This document shows, one piece after another, positions 34,968 to 43,983 of a DNA stretch of 64,000 bases; position 1 is the stretch's first letter, and the number at the start of each line of letters is the position of its first letter. Source of the DNA: Aquibacillus halophilus (GTDB lineage Bacteria > Bacillota > Bacilli > Bacillales > Amphibacillaceae). The position numbers and the translations under genes are program-made. The stretch is taken from NCBI RefSeq assembly GCF_009649745.1, contig NZ_WJNG01000005.1, positions 62,001 through 126,000 of the forward strand. Reading direction: 5' to 3'. The notes under the pieces are model-generated. The model searched no databases, was not told the origin of the DNA, and saw nothing but the letters and a program-made list of their open reading frames with translations.

Positions 34968-37778
34968 TTGAGGAAGTTTGTAGTAGTTGATTTAGAAACA
35001 ACTGGGCATACACCTTCTAAAGGAGACCGAATTATTGAAATAGGTATCGTTGTGTTATCTGAAGGTAAAATAATAAATGAATATTCAACATTAATTAATC
35101 CTAACATTTCCATTCCACCATTTATTACAAATTTGACTGGTATTACAGAAGATGATGTATCGGATGCCCCAAAATTTTCAAAAGTAGCAGAAGAAGTAGC
35201 AAATATATTTAAGGATGCATTTATAGTAGCTCATAATGTTCCTTTTGATTTAGGTTTTTTGAATTTTGAACTTAAATCAGTAGGCTTAGATCCCTTACAC
35301 CAACCAATGATTGATACTGTGGAACTATCTCGAATATTATTACCGCAGGCACCAGGTTTTAAGTTAGGTCAATTGTCTGAATACCTTGAATTACAGCATG
35401 ATGATCCACATCGTGCTTTGTCTGACGCATTTGTAACTGCGAAATTACTGTTGTATTTACTTGATAAATTACATACATTACCATATGAAACAGTCTTTCA
35501 GTTGAAACAAATGGAAAAACGACTGAAGAGTGATTTAGATCTTGTATTAGAACAACGGATGGATGAGCTTTCATTTCAGCCCCTTTTAAGAGATGATCTT
35601 GAGATTTTTAGAGGAATAGCACTGAAGAAGGAAGAACAATTGGATGCTCCGAAACATGATTCTACTATTTCATTTGGTGAATTACTTGATGAAATGTATC
35701 AACCAAACGGAAGCTTAGTTAAGTCAATGGTGAAGTATGAGGATAGACCAGGTCAACGAGAAATGTCAGAGGTAATATTTGATTCTTTCCAATCAAAGCA
35801 AAATGCTGTAATTGAAGCGGAAACAGGAACTGGAAAGTCATTGGCATACTTGATCCCAGCATCCTATCAAGCCTACATAGGACAAGAGAGGGTAGTTATT
35901 AGTACCCATCTTACTCAATTGCAAACTCAATTATTAGAAAAAGAGATCCCGGTTTTAAAGAGCTTGCTACCATTTGAAATAAAAACCGCTTTAATAAAGG
36001 GAAAGCAACATTACTTAAGTCTAAAAAGGTTTGAGAAGGAACTCATTTCGGTTCAACAAGATAATTATGATATCACTTTAACTAAAGCTATTCTTCTTGT
36101 TTGGTTAACAGAAACATTAACTGGTGATATTGATGAAATACAGTTACCTTCAAGTGGGCAGAAATTTTTCAGAAAGGTTTCAACTGATTCTGAAGGATTT
36201 GTAGATCCCAAATCACCTTGGTTTAGCAGATCATTCTACCAAAAGGTAAGAACTAAAGCACAAAAAGCGAACTTAGTAATCACCAACCATTCTCTTCTTT
36301 GTACAGACATTACAAGTGATTACCAATTATTACCATCGTATCAGAAACTAATTATCGATGAAGCACACCATCTTGAGGAAACAGCAGCAAAACACTTTGG
36401 ACTTAGATTGGATTACATAACTATTCAATATCTTTTAAACCAAATTGGCACTATTCAAGATGGGGATTGGATTAAAAAGATAAGTGATCAATTTCCAATA
36501 ATTAGTGAAATACTTAATAATAACCAATGGGACAAATGGTGGCAAGAAACCAAAAACGAGTTGGATGATTTATTTCGTTTTCTTTTTACTTATGTTATAG
36601 ATCAACATAGCAATCAAGTCACTTTAAATGATACTGGACGATACCAATACCGGGTGGACGATGAAGAAGGTAATAACAACAAAAATTGGAATACAATTAA
36701 AGAAATGGTTACTAGACTTTCGTTTGATATTCGAGATTTGATCCATATTTTGTCGATCATCCAGAAAGAGTCAACTGAAAATAAGGACTTTTCACATGGC
36801 CAGAGCGATGATTTAGAAGAAATCAAGCCAAATATAGATAAATTACAAGCCGTTATTGATGATTTAGAGATCTTATTTTTAAACAATGATAATTCATTAG
36901 TTAAATGGATAGAAATAGACGCCTATGGAGCCAAAAATGCAGTTTATCTTTTCTGTGAACCAATAGGTATATCGACAATTTTAAATGAACGTTTATTTAA
37001 TGAAAAGGAAAGTGTTGTCCTGACTAGTGCTACGTTAACAATGAAAAAATCGTTTAGTTATATAAAAGAAAGATTAGGACTAGATAATAAAAATTTGGTC
37101 GAGAAAAAAATCCAATCCCCTTTTAGTTATGATACTCAGGTACAACTGATGGTTCCTAATGATTTCCCAGATAGCAGATACGGAAACCAACAAGACTTTA
37201 TTTATGCTACTTGTGAGGCTATCTATTCATTAGCTGATATTACAAACGGACGAATGTTAGTTCTTTTCACATCTTATGATATGTTAAAAAAATCATACAG
37301 CATACTAAAGGAAATAATGGTGAATGATGATTTCATGCTTATTGCACAAGGAATCTCAAGTGGAAGTAGGTCTAGGCTAAAAAAGAACTTTCAAGCTTTT
37401 GAAAAAGCCATTTTGTTGGGTACAAGTTCATTTTGGGAAGGAGTGGATATACCAGGAAGTGATCTTTCCTGTTTAATTATCGTCCGTTTACCATTTCAAC
37501 CCCCAAATCATCCTATATATGAGGCAAAATCAAAGAGGTTAAAACAAGAAGGTAAGAATCCTTTTATGGAACTAGCATTACCAAATGCAGTAATTCGTTT
37601 TAAACAAGGATTCGGTAGGCTAATTAGATCCAGTACAGATCGTGGAATTGTATTTATATGTGATGATAGAATTATTAAGGCAAGATATGGAAAATATTTC
37701 ACTGATTCTATACCCGATATACCAATAACATACAGCAATACACATAACTTAATCCAAAAAGCATCTGATTGGTTATGA
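34968..37778 (+). CDS. dinG: DinG-type exonuclease/helicase protein
   Basis: The 936-residue protein fuses an N-terminal DEDDh 3'-5' exonuclease (VVDLETTGHTPSKGDRIIEIG, then HNVPFDLGFL and HRALSDAFVTA, residues 1-165) to an XPD-like superfamily 2 helicase. Walker A is ETGTGKS near residue 290, the DEAH box is near 464, and motif VI is GFGRLIR. Between Walker A and DEAH only one cysteine is found, so the Fe-S cluster of E. coli DinG is absent, as in other Firmicute DinG proteins. The start is TTG behind TGGAGGTG. Confidence 0.94.
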   Translation: MRKFVVVDLETTGHTPSKGDRIIEIGIVVLSEGKIINEYSTLINPNISIPPFITNLTGITEDDVSDAPKFSKVAEEVANIFKDAFIVAHNVPFDLGFLNFELKSVGLDPLHQPMIDTVELSRILLPQAPGFKLGQLSEYLELQHDDPHRALSDAFVTAKLLLYLLDKLHTLPYETVFQLKQMEKRLKSDLDLVLEQRMDELSFQPLLRDDLEIFRGIALKKEEQLDAPKHDSTISFGELLDEMYQPNGSLVKSMVKYEDRPGQREMSEVIFDSFQSKQNAVIEAETGTGKSLAYLIPASYQAYIGQERVVISTHLTQLQTQLLEKEIPVLKSLLPFEIKTALIKGKQHYLSLKRFEKELISVQQDNYDITLTKAILLVWLTETLTGDIDEIQLPSSGQKFFRKVSTDSEGFVDPKSPWFSRSFYQKVRTKAQKANLVITNHSLLCTDITSDYQLLPSYQKLIIDEAHHLEETAAKHFGLRLDYITIQYLLNQIGTIQDGDWIKKISDQFPIISEILNNNQWDKWWQETKNELDDLFRFLFTYVIDQHSNQVTLNDTGRYQYRVDDEEGNNNKNWNTIKEMVTRLSFDIRDLIHILSIIQKESTENKDFSHGQSDDLEEIKPNIDKLQAVIDDLEILFLNNDNSLVKWIEIDAYGAKNAVYLFCEPIGISTILNERLFNEKESVVLTSATLTMKKSFSYIKERLGLDNKNLVEKKIQSPFSYDTQVQLMVPNDFPDSRYGNQQDFIYATCEAIYSLADITNGRMLVLFTSYDMLKKSYSILKEIMVNDDFMLIAQGISSGSRSRLKKNFQAFEKAILLGTSSFWEGVDIPGSDLSCLIIVRLPFQPPNHPIYEAKSKRLKQEGKNPFMELALPNAVIRFKQGFGRLIRSSTDRGIVFICDDRIIKARYGKYFTDSIPDIPITYSNTHNLIQKASDWL

Positions 37779-37839
37779 TACGTTTTGAATTTCTACATAC
37801 CCTATAAAAATAACACGTTATTTTGGGGGATGGATAATC

Positions 37840-38640
37840 ATGAATAAAAGAGCAACAATTAGCACCATAGGGATATTAATGATCATATTCTTCTTATTTC
37901 CTTTTTCAAAAATCGAAGCAGAAATACCTGAAATAGAGAAGAACGAGATGTATTTTGCTTTTTTTAATTTACCTGATGGCGAATCATCTTTACTAAAGAC
38001 AGCAAATGACTTTAACATCTTAATTAATACAGGGTCACTAAAAAGTGAAAAAAAATTAATTTTTCAATTAAAGGAATTGAGCATTAGCAATATTGATACA
38101 CTAATATTGACTAAACAGACCATTGATTATTGTGGGAATGCAGAGAGATTGATTGAACGGTATAATATAAAAAATATCGTTTATTCAGGGCAATTAAGCG
38201 ATGCATGCAAGGAGCAGGTAAAGGGTTCAAGTTTGAAAAAATGGAATTCAGATGAAACATATAAGTTTGGAGAACACTTAGGTTTTAAGGTTTTAAAAGC
38301 TGGGTTGAATGGAAGCATGTCATTGGGTATAACTTATGGCAAGACTTCAATTATGTATTTAAGTAATAGTGATATCAAAGATGAAGAGGAGCTTCTAAAA
38401 TCCTCTTTTGAACCTGAGATTTTGAAAATTGGTGATTACGCTGAAGGCAACTCACCGAGTAATGATTTTTTAAAGAAGGTGGATCCACACCTAAGTATTA
38501 TTTTTCCATGTAAACAATGTAAGCAAAATTCAGGAATAATTGAACGAATGAATGAATCTTGGATTGATGTCTATCAGTTGGATCACGTAGGAACAACAAT
38601 AATTCGTATGAACTTACATGATTATGAAATTTTGTCTTAA
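37840..38640 (+). CDS. Exported metallo-beta-lactamase-fold protein without metal ligands
   Basis: The 266-residue protein has a signal peptide (hydrophobic residues 8-24, probable cleavage after IEA at 27). The remainder aligns by eye with the C-terminal ComEC-type beta-lactamase-fold domain: DTLILTKQTIDYCGNAERLI replaces LTHPHADHIGG, ILKIGDYAEGNSPSNDFLKK replaces LKVPHHGS, and VYQLDHVGTTIIR matches the terminal strand. All histidines of the THxHxDH and HHG motifs are gone; only the Asp remains. A CKQC pair occurs near residue 224. It should be an extracytoplasmic, non-catalytic protein. Ribosome binding site TGGGGGATGG is weak. It stands between dinG and ypmA, where B. subtilis has no such gene. 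Confidence 0.75.
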   Translation: MNKRATISTIGILMIIFFLFPFSKIEAEIPEIEKNEMYFAFFNLPDGESSLLKTANDFNILINTGSLKSEKKLIFQLKELSISNIDTLILTKQTIDYCGNAERLIERYNIKNIVYSGQLSDACKEQVKGSSLKKWNSDETYKFGEHLGFKVLKAGLNGSMSLGITYGKTSIMYLSNSDIKDEEELLKSSFEPEILKIGDYAEGNSPSNDFLKKVDPHLSIIFPCKQCKQNSGIIERMNESWIDVYQLDHVGTTIIRMNLHDYEILS

Positions 38641-38683
38641 TAGATGTCCTGACTGAAGACCCTTGCAACCAAGTAGTGTTACC

Positions 38684-38716
38684 AAAAAAAAACTGTGCGC
38701 TATAATAAGCGCACAG
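38684..38716 (-). terminator. Strong hairpin with its T run on the - strand
   Basis: CTGTGCGCT (38693-38701) and AGCGCACAG (38708-38716) are nine perfect pairs around ATAATA. Nine A precede it on the + strand, so the U tract serves leftward transcripts. No - strand gene is visible nearby. Confidence 0.65.
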
Positions 38717-38783
38717 TAAAAATGTGGGTTAGGGATTTTTTGTTGAAAAAAATACACTTGTACATCAAAATGAAGGTGAAAAC

Positions 38784-38792
38784 TGTTATAAT
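38784..38792 (+). promoter_or_regulatory. Extended -10 promoter for ypmA-tseB-aspB-asnS
   Basis: TGT followed by a perfect TATAAT forms an extended -10, about 115 bases before ypmA. It is the only strong promoter signal in the 266-base gap. Confidence 0.5.
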
Positions 38793-38906
38793 CAAAAAGA
38801 ATTAATTGTTTTCAACTTTACTTGTATTATTGGTTAAAATTAAAGTACTATGTGTAACAAATTTTGTGAGTAACAAAAGATCTTCTTAACAATTGGAGGC
38901 TATAAT

Positions 38907-39080
38907 ATGGAAAACAATAAAATTGAGACACTTTCTACACTAAGAATACAACACAGTGACGATTTATATAAAATTGTCGACTGTCTAAATCGCACATTGA
39001 AGGAAGACGATTTAATGTTTGGACTAGCATTAGATGAGGACGATGATGGAAAAGCAGTTTTTACCATTTACCGCACCTAA
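38907..39080 (+). CDS. ypmA: Small conserved protein YpmA (DUF4264)
   Basis: The 57-residue protein reads IETLSTLRIQHSDDLYKIVD, CLNRTLKEDDLMFGLALDED and ends in KAVFTIYRT, closely like B. subtilis YpmA. Function is unknown. TTGGAGGC precedes the ATG. Its last 35 bases overlap the start of the tseB gene in another frame, so the two are likely coupled. Confidence 0.88.
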   Translation: MENNKIETLSTLRIQHSDDLYKIVDCLNRTLKEDDLMFGLALDEDDDGKAVFTIYRT

Positions 39081-39579
39081 TTGGCTAAAGTGGGCTGTAA
39101 TAGCCTTGCTTGTAATTTTCATTGGAGTAATAACATATTTGATTGATACGTATAATGAGGTTCAAGCAAACAGAGTCTCCGGCTTTGATGAGTCAAAAGA
39201 AGTAGCATTAACTGAAACTGAATTAGTTTCCATAGATGTCGTATCAAGATTTCACGGTGAAAAGTACTATCACGTAGTTTTAGGAAGAAATGATGATGGA
39301 AATATTGGTGTTGTGTATATCTCCATGGAAGATGATGATGAAGAGGTCCTTTATTTTGATCTAAACTCATTTGTCTCTGAAGAAGAAATGTTAAGCAACT
39401 GGAGAGATGCTTGTTCAGGATGCAATTTTCTAGACATTAACTTAGCAATTGATAAGGAACAACCCTTATGGGAAATAAAATACATAGATAGTAAAGATCG
39501 GTACGTCTTTGAATATTACACAGTAGAAGATGGCTCTAGTTATGAACTCTATTTTCGATTACAACGATCTTTATATTAG
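39046..39579 (+). CDS. tseB: TseB-like cell wall elongation regulator (YpmB, DUF5590)
   Basis: The protein has about 177 residues with one N-terminal membrane helix (WAVIALLVIFIGVITYLID) and an extracellular pair of PepSY/DUF5590-like domains, one with EKYYHVVLGRNDDG and one with QPLWEIKYIDSKDRY. In B. subtilis TseB (YpmB) modulates the elongation transpeptidase PBP2A. The gene overlaps ypmA; starts at 39034, 39043 and 39046 are possible, and 39046 best matches the family length. It lies upstream of aspB-asnS as in B. subtilis. Confidence 0.85.
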   Translation: MEKQFLPFTAPNWLKWAVIALLVIFIGVITYLIDTYNEVQANRVSGFDESKEVALTETELVSIDVVSRFHGEKYYHVVLGRNDDGNIGVVYISMEDDDEEVLYFDLNSFVSEEEMLSNWRDACSGCNFLDINLAIDKEQPLWEIKYIDSKDRYVFEYYTVEDGSSYELYFRLQRSLY

Positions 39580-39594
39580 AAAGGTGATTAACAA

Positions 39595-40776
39595 ATGGAA
39601 CTAGCAACTCGCGTCAAAACTTTAACCCCGTCATCAACGCTGGCAATTACAGCAAAAGCTAAAGAACTAAAGCAATCTGGTCATGACGTTATTGGACTGG
39701 GTGCAGGTGAGCCAGATTTCAATACGCCTGAACACATACTATTAGCTGCAACTAAAGCAATGAAAGATGGATTCACAAAATATACACCTTCTGGTGGAAC
39801 AGTTGAACTTAAAAAGGCAATTATTGACAAGTTAAAGCAGGATCAAGGACTTTCTTACCAATCAAATGAAGTTATTGTCACTACCGGAGCAAAACATGCC
39901 TTATACACATTATTTCAGGTTTTATTAAATCCTGGTGATGAAGTCATCGTTCCTGCCCCTTACTGGGTAAGTTATCCAGAACAAATCAAGCTTGCTGAAG
40001 GTGAGCCGGTTATCGTTGAAGCACTTGAACGAAACGAATTTAAGTTAACACCAGACCAACTTGAATCTGTGATTACAGCAAAAACGAAAGCGGTAATTAT
40101 TAACTCACCAAGCAATCCGACAGGGGTTATGTATTCAAGAGAAGAGTTAAGCGCACTTGGAGAAATTTGCGTAAAGCACAATATTCTAATTGTATCAGAT
40201 GAAATTTATGAAAAACTGATTTATACTGACGAGCCTCACGTATCTATTGCCGAGGTTTCAGAGCAACTAAAACAATTAACTATTATCATCAATGGAGTAT
40301 CTAAATCACACTCGATGACTGGATGGAGAATTGGTTACGCTGTAGGTGATAAGGATATCATTAAAGCGATGACAAATTTAGCTTCCCATTCTACATCGAA
40401 TCCAACTTCCATTTCTCAATATGCTGCAGAAGCAGCTTACACGTCCTCTCAGGATGATGTAGAAATGATGCGAGTTGCATTTAAAGAAAGACTAGCTAAA
40501 CTTTATGAGTGGATTACTGATATCCCAGGAATTGAATGTGTAAAACCAAAAGGAGCATTCTATCTGTTCCCTAATGTGAGTGTAGCGGCTAAGAATAATG
40601 GATATGACAATGTAGATGATTGGGTTACTGCATTATTAGAAGAAGAAAAGGTTGCTCTTGTTCCAGGCTCTGGATTTGGTTCTCCAGATAACGTAAGATT
40701 ATCTTATGCTATTTCACTTGATCAATTGGAAGAAGCGGCTAACCGGATTAAACGTTTTGTATTAAATCATCAATAG
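39595..40776 (+). CDS. aspB: Aspartate aminotransferase
   Basis: AspB interconverts aspartate and oxaloacetate. The 393-residue class I PLP aminotransferase has GLGAGEPDFNTPEHI, YTPSGG, NSPSNPTGVMYS, VSDEIYEKLIY, the PLP lysine Lys237 in VSKSHSMTGWRIGY and the substrate Arg in VRLSYA. It supplies aspartate just upstream of asparaginyl-tRNA synthetase. AAAGGTG precedes ATG. Confidence 0.95.
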   Translation: MELATRVKTLTPSSTLAITAKAKELKQSGHDVIGLGAGEPDFNTPEHILLAATKAMKDGFTKYTPSGGTVELKKAIIDKLKQDQGLSYQSNEVIVTTGAKHALYTLFQVLLNPGDEVIVPAPYWVSYPEQIKLAEGEPVIVEALERNEFKLTPDQLESVITAKTKAVIINSPSNPTGVMYSREELSALGEICVKHNILIVSDEIYEKLIYTDEPHVSIAEVSEQLKQLTIIINGVSKSHSMTGWRIGYAVGDKDIIKAMTNLASHSTSNPTSISQYAAEAAYTSSQDDVEMMRVAFKERLAKLYEWITDIPGIECVKPKGAFYLFPNVSVAAKNNGYDNVDDWVTALLEEEKVALVPGSGFGSPDNVRLSYAISLDQLEEAANRIKRFVLNHQ

Positions 40777-40796
40777 TATCTCGGAGGTAATTTATT

Positions 40797-42089
40797 TTGA
40801 AGACAACAATCGATCAAGTTTCTAAACACGTAGGGGAAGAAGTAACAATTGGAGTTTGGCTTGCTAATAAACGCTCAAGTGGTAAAATAGCATTCCTTCA
40901 ACTAAGAGATGGAACAGGATTCTTCCAAGGTGTTGTGGTAAAAGCAGAAGTATCAGAAGAAACGTTTCAAATAGCCAAGAATTTAACTCAAGAAACTTCT
41001 TTATACGTAACAGGCGTTGTAGCAGAAGATGCAAGGTCACCATTTGGTTATGAGTTACAAGTAAAGAACATTGAAGTAATTCATGAAGCTGTTGATTATC
41101 CGATTACACCTAAAGAACATGGCACTGAATTTTTAATGGATCACCGTCATCTTTGGCTACGTTCTAAGAGACAACATGCAATAATGAAAATACGTAATGA
41201 AATTATTCGTTCAACCTATAATTACTTTAATGATAACGGTTATGTTAAGATTGATCCTCCTATTCTAACTGGTTCTGCAGCTGAGGGAACAACTGAGCTG
41301 TTCCATACACAGTATTTTGAAGAAGAGGCATATTTATCCCAAAGTGGTCAGCTATATATGGAGGCTGCTGCAATGGCTTTTGGAAAGGTATTCTCTTTTG
41401 GACCTACTTTCCGTGCCGAGAAGTCCAAAACAAGAAGACATCTAATCGAATTTTGGATGATTGAACCTGAGATGGCATTTATGGATCACGAGGATAGTTT
41501 AGTGGTGCAAGAACAATATGTAAGTCATATCGTTCAGTCGGTTCTAAAAAATTGTAAACTAGAATTAAATACCCTTGGAAGAGATGTTGAAAAACTTGAA
41601 AAAATCCAAGCGCCATTTCCACGAATTACTTATGACCAAGCAATTGAACTTTTAAAAAAGAATGGCTTTGATGACGTTGAGTGGGGAGAAGACTTTGGAG
41701 CACCTCATGAAACAGCAATAGCTCAAAGTTTTGATAAACCCGTGTTCATCACACATTATCCAGCTGAGATTAAAGCTTTTTACATGAAGCCAGACCCTGA
41801 TAGACCAGAAGTGGTACTATGCGCCGATTTAATCGCTCCTGAAGGCTACGGAGAGATGATTGGTGGGTCACAGAGGATAGATGATCTAGAATTAATGGAA
41901 CAAAGGTATAAGGATCATAACCTAACAGGAGATGCATACCAGTGGTATCTAGAGTTACGAAAATACGGTAGTGTTCCACATTCAGGTTTTGGATTAGGAC
42001 TTGAAAGAACAGTAGCATGGATTTCTGGTGTAGAGCACGTCAGAGAAACTATTCCTTTTCCTAGATTGCTTAATCGCTTATATCCTTAA
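40797..42089 (+). CDS. asnS: Asparaginyl-tRNA synthetase
   Basis: The 430-residue class IIb synthetase has an N-terminal OB-fold anticodon-binding domain (about 1-110) and the catalytic motifs: motif 2 in [20 protein letters not shown] and motif 3 [15 protein letters not shown] near the C-terminus. [10 protein letters not shown] favours AsnS over AspS. The start is TTG behind CTCGGAGG. I see no T-box before it; it relies on the ypmA promoter. Confidence 0.96.
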   Translation: MKTTIDQVSKHVGEEVTIGVWLANKRSSGKIAFLQLRDGTGFFQGVVVKAEVSEETFQIAKNLTQETSLYVTGVVAEDARSPFGYELQVKNIEVIHEAVDYPITPKEHGTEFLMDHRHLWLRSKRQHAIMKIRNEIIRSTYNYFNDNGYVKIDPPILTGSAAEGTTELFHTQYFEEEAYLSQSGQLYMEAAAMAFGKVFSFGPTFRAEKSKTRRHLIEFWMIEPEMAFMDHEDSLVVQEQYVSHIVQSVLKNCKLELNTLGRDVEKLEKIQAPFPRITYDQAIELLKKNGFDDVEWGEDFGAPHETAIAQSFDKPVFITHYPAEIKAFYMKPDPDRPEVVLCADLIAPEGYGEMIGGSQRIDDLELMEQRYKDHNLTGDAYQWYLELRKYGSVPHSGFGLGLERTVAWISGVEHVRETIPFPRLLNRLYP

Positions 42090-42115
42090 TTTTCAACAAA
42101 AAACAAAATTTAACG

Positions 42116-42154
42116 ATCCCTTGCCACATTTTGTGACAAGGGATTTGTATTTTT
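42116..42154 (+). terminator. Rho-independent terminator after asnS
   Basis: ATCCCTTG and CAAGGGAT, extended inward by CACA/TGTG, form about thirteen pairs, followed by TTGTATTTTTA. The stem closely resembles the one after yphF. Confidence 0.8.
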
Positions 42155-42208
42155 ATGTCCTTTTGTTTAGTTGGTCCATGATATAATAAATTTGAGGTGA
42201 AATGCTAA

Positions 42209-42895
42209 ATGACATATAAATATAGTTTCCAGTCGTTCATGAAAGATCAATTAGTCATTCCAGCAATTCTTCTAAAGAATTATACCAAATTTAATTTGAA
42301 TGAAACTGAGGTTATGGTATTATTACAAATCCACCGGTTTCAAATGGATGGTAATAGTTTTCCTACTCCAAATGAACTGGCAGATAGTATGACACTTGAT
42401 GTTCAAGAATGTTCTGCAATATTACGTAAATTAATTCAAAAAAACATACTTATAATTGATCAGTCCCACAATGATATAAATGTTTTAAATGAATCCTATT
42501 CTTTAGAAGATTTCTGGAAAAAAATATATACAGAGAAGGACTTTAATGGTGACAATAGTGCTCAAGAAAAAGAAATGAACATATTTATTCTTTTTGAGCA
42601 AGAATTTGGACGACCATTATCGCCTTTTGAAATAGAAACGATTAACATTTGGATAGATCAAGAGGAACAGGTACCCTCACTCATCAAAGCAGCTCTACGA
42701 GAAGCTGTTCTAATGGGTAAGCTGAACTTCCGGTATATTGATCGTATTCTCCGTGAATGGAAGAGAAAAGGAATTAGGTCTGTCGATCAAGCAAGAAACC
42801 ACAGTAGACAATTTCATACAAACCAAAATAACCAATCAACTAAACAAGAGCCACAACGAGATGTATCATTGTATTATAATTGGTTAGAAGAGTAG
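42209..42895 (+). CDS. dnaD: DNA replication protein DnaD
   Basis: DnaD helps load the replicative helicase at oriC and at restart sites. The 228-residue protein has a winged-helix DDBH1 domain (about 1-95, LLQIHRFQMDGNSFPTPNELA) and the DDBH2 domain (about 115-195, FEQEFGRPLSPFEIETINIW, with YIDRILREWKRKGI). A flexible polar tail follows. TGAGGTGAAA is the ribosome binding site. nth follows after nine bases. Confidence 0.95.
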   Translation: MTYKYSFQSFMKDQLVIPAILLKNYTKFNLNETEVMVLLQIHRFQMDGNSFPTPNELADSMTLDVQECSAILRKLIQKNILIIDQSHNDINVLNESYSLEDFWKKIYTEKDFNGDNSAQEKEMNIFILFEQEFGRPLSPFEIETINIWIDQEEQVPSLIKAALREAVLMGKLNFRYIDRILREWKRKGIRSVDQARNHSRQFHTNQNNQSTKQEPQRDVSLYYNWLEE

Positions 42896-42904
42896 GGATA
42901 AAAA

Positions 42905-43570
42905 ATGTTAAACAAAACACAAATTCGATATTGTTTAGATGTAATGAAAGATATGTTTCCGGAAGCTGAATGTGAGCTTGTTCATAAAAATCCATTTGAA
43001 CTAGTTATTGCTGTTGCATTGTCTGCTCAATGTACGGATGCCCTGGTGAATAAAGTTACAAATGGATTGTTTCAAAAATATCAATCACCTGAGGATTATT
43101 TAGCTGTACCACTAGAAGAATTGCAACAGGATATTCGCTCAATCGGACTCTATCGTAACAAGGCCAAAAATATTCAAAAGCTTTGTCAGATGTTACTAGA
43201 TGACTATGCTGGTGAAGTCCCATCGTCTAAGGAAGAACTTGAAAAACTTGCTGGTGTTGGTAGAAAAACAGCTAATGTTGTTGCATCGGTCGCTTTTAAT
43301 GAACCTGCTATCGCAGTTGATACCCATGTCGAACGGGTGTCAAAACGACTAGCTATTTGTAAATGGAAAGACTCAGTAATAGAAGTAGAGAAAACATTAA
43401 TGAGAAAAGTCCCACGTGACGAATGGAGCGAAACTCATCATCGAATGATTTTTTTCGGAAGATATCATTGCAAAGCACGAAACCCAAACTGCAATGAATG
43501 TGATTTACTGGAATTATGCAGAGAGGGGAAGAAAAGAATGAAGGTTAGGGAGAAGGGGATAAGTGTTTAA
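42905..43570 (+). CDS. nth: Endonuclease III
   Basis: Nth is a DNA glycosylase/AP lyase for oxidised pyrimidines. The 221-residue protein has the helix-hairpin-helix LEKLAGVGRKTANVV with the catalytic Lys, AVDTHVERVSKRL with the catalytic Asp, and the Cys cluster C-x6-C-x2-C-x5-C in CKARNPNCNECDLLELC for the 4Fe-4S group. It overlaps ypoC by eight bases. Confidence 0.96.
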   Translation: MLNKTQIRYCLDVMKDMFPEAECELVHKNPFELVIAVALSAQCTDALVNKVTNGLFQKYQSPEDYLAVPLEELQQDIRSIGLYRNKAKNIQKLCQMLLDDYAGEVPSSKEELEKLAGVGRKTANVVASVAFNEPAIAVDTHVERVSKRLAICKWKDSVIEVEKTLMRKVPRDEWSETHHRMIFFGRYHCKARNPNCNECDLLELCREGKKRMKVREKGISV

Positions 43571-43916
43571 ACAAGGATCTGCGTTAATTACAAATTGGAA
43601 AAATAACAGGGACAAGATTTCTGCTTTATTCAAAGAGAGAAAAAGTCAAACTGCAAAAAAGCCATTATTAGAAAATGCGGAAAAATTTATGCAGACTGTC
43701 TACATTTTAAATCATCATAGTTGGAATGAAGAAGCTAACTTTAGTAAAGACATTGAAAATTTTATCCATAAACCTTTCAATGTGTCAGAAAGACTGCAAT
43801 TCATCGTTGACAATGCTGAACATTATCATTCTTATATACAACTTAATGAGCTATTTAATGAAATAGAGAAAATCTACGCAAGAGTAGAGATACTAGAGGT
43901 TAAAAAACATAAATAA
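43563..43916 (+). CDS. ypoC: YpoC family protein
   Basis: The 117-residue soluble helical protein starts from GTG 43563, inside the end of nth, with GGGAGAAGGGG upstream. KKPLLENAEKFMQTVYILN, HSWNEEANF and KPFNVSERLQFIVDN match the YpoC family, third gene of dnaD-nth-ypoC in B. subtilis. Function is unknown. Confidence 0.82.
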   Translation: MFKQGSALITNWKNNRDKISALFKERKSQTAKKPLLENAEKFMQTVYILNHHSWNEEANFSKDIENFIHKPFNVSERLQFIVDNAEHYHSYIQLNELFNEIEKIYARVEILEVKKHK

Positions 43917-43917
43917 A

Positions 43918-43962
43918 TAAAAGAAGGCAACATGCTAAGTTAGCAGATGCCTTCTTTTTTTA
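43918..43962. terminator. Bidirectional terminator between ypoC and ponA
   Basis: AAAAAGAAGGCA pairs with TGCCTTCTTTTT, with a second inner pairing TGCTAA/TTAGCA. Runs of A before and T after make it usable from both converging sides. Confidence 0.85.
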
Positions 43963-43983
43963 GTTTGGTACTTATTTTTGGAC

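Noticed and set aside
40700-40797. T-box riboswitch before asnS
   Set aside because: Only 20 bases separate aspB and asnS, and no T-box motif (such as TGGNACC) is seen near either gene.
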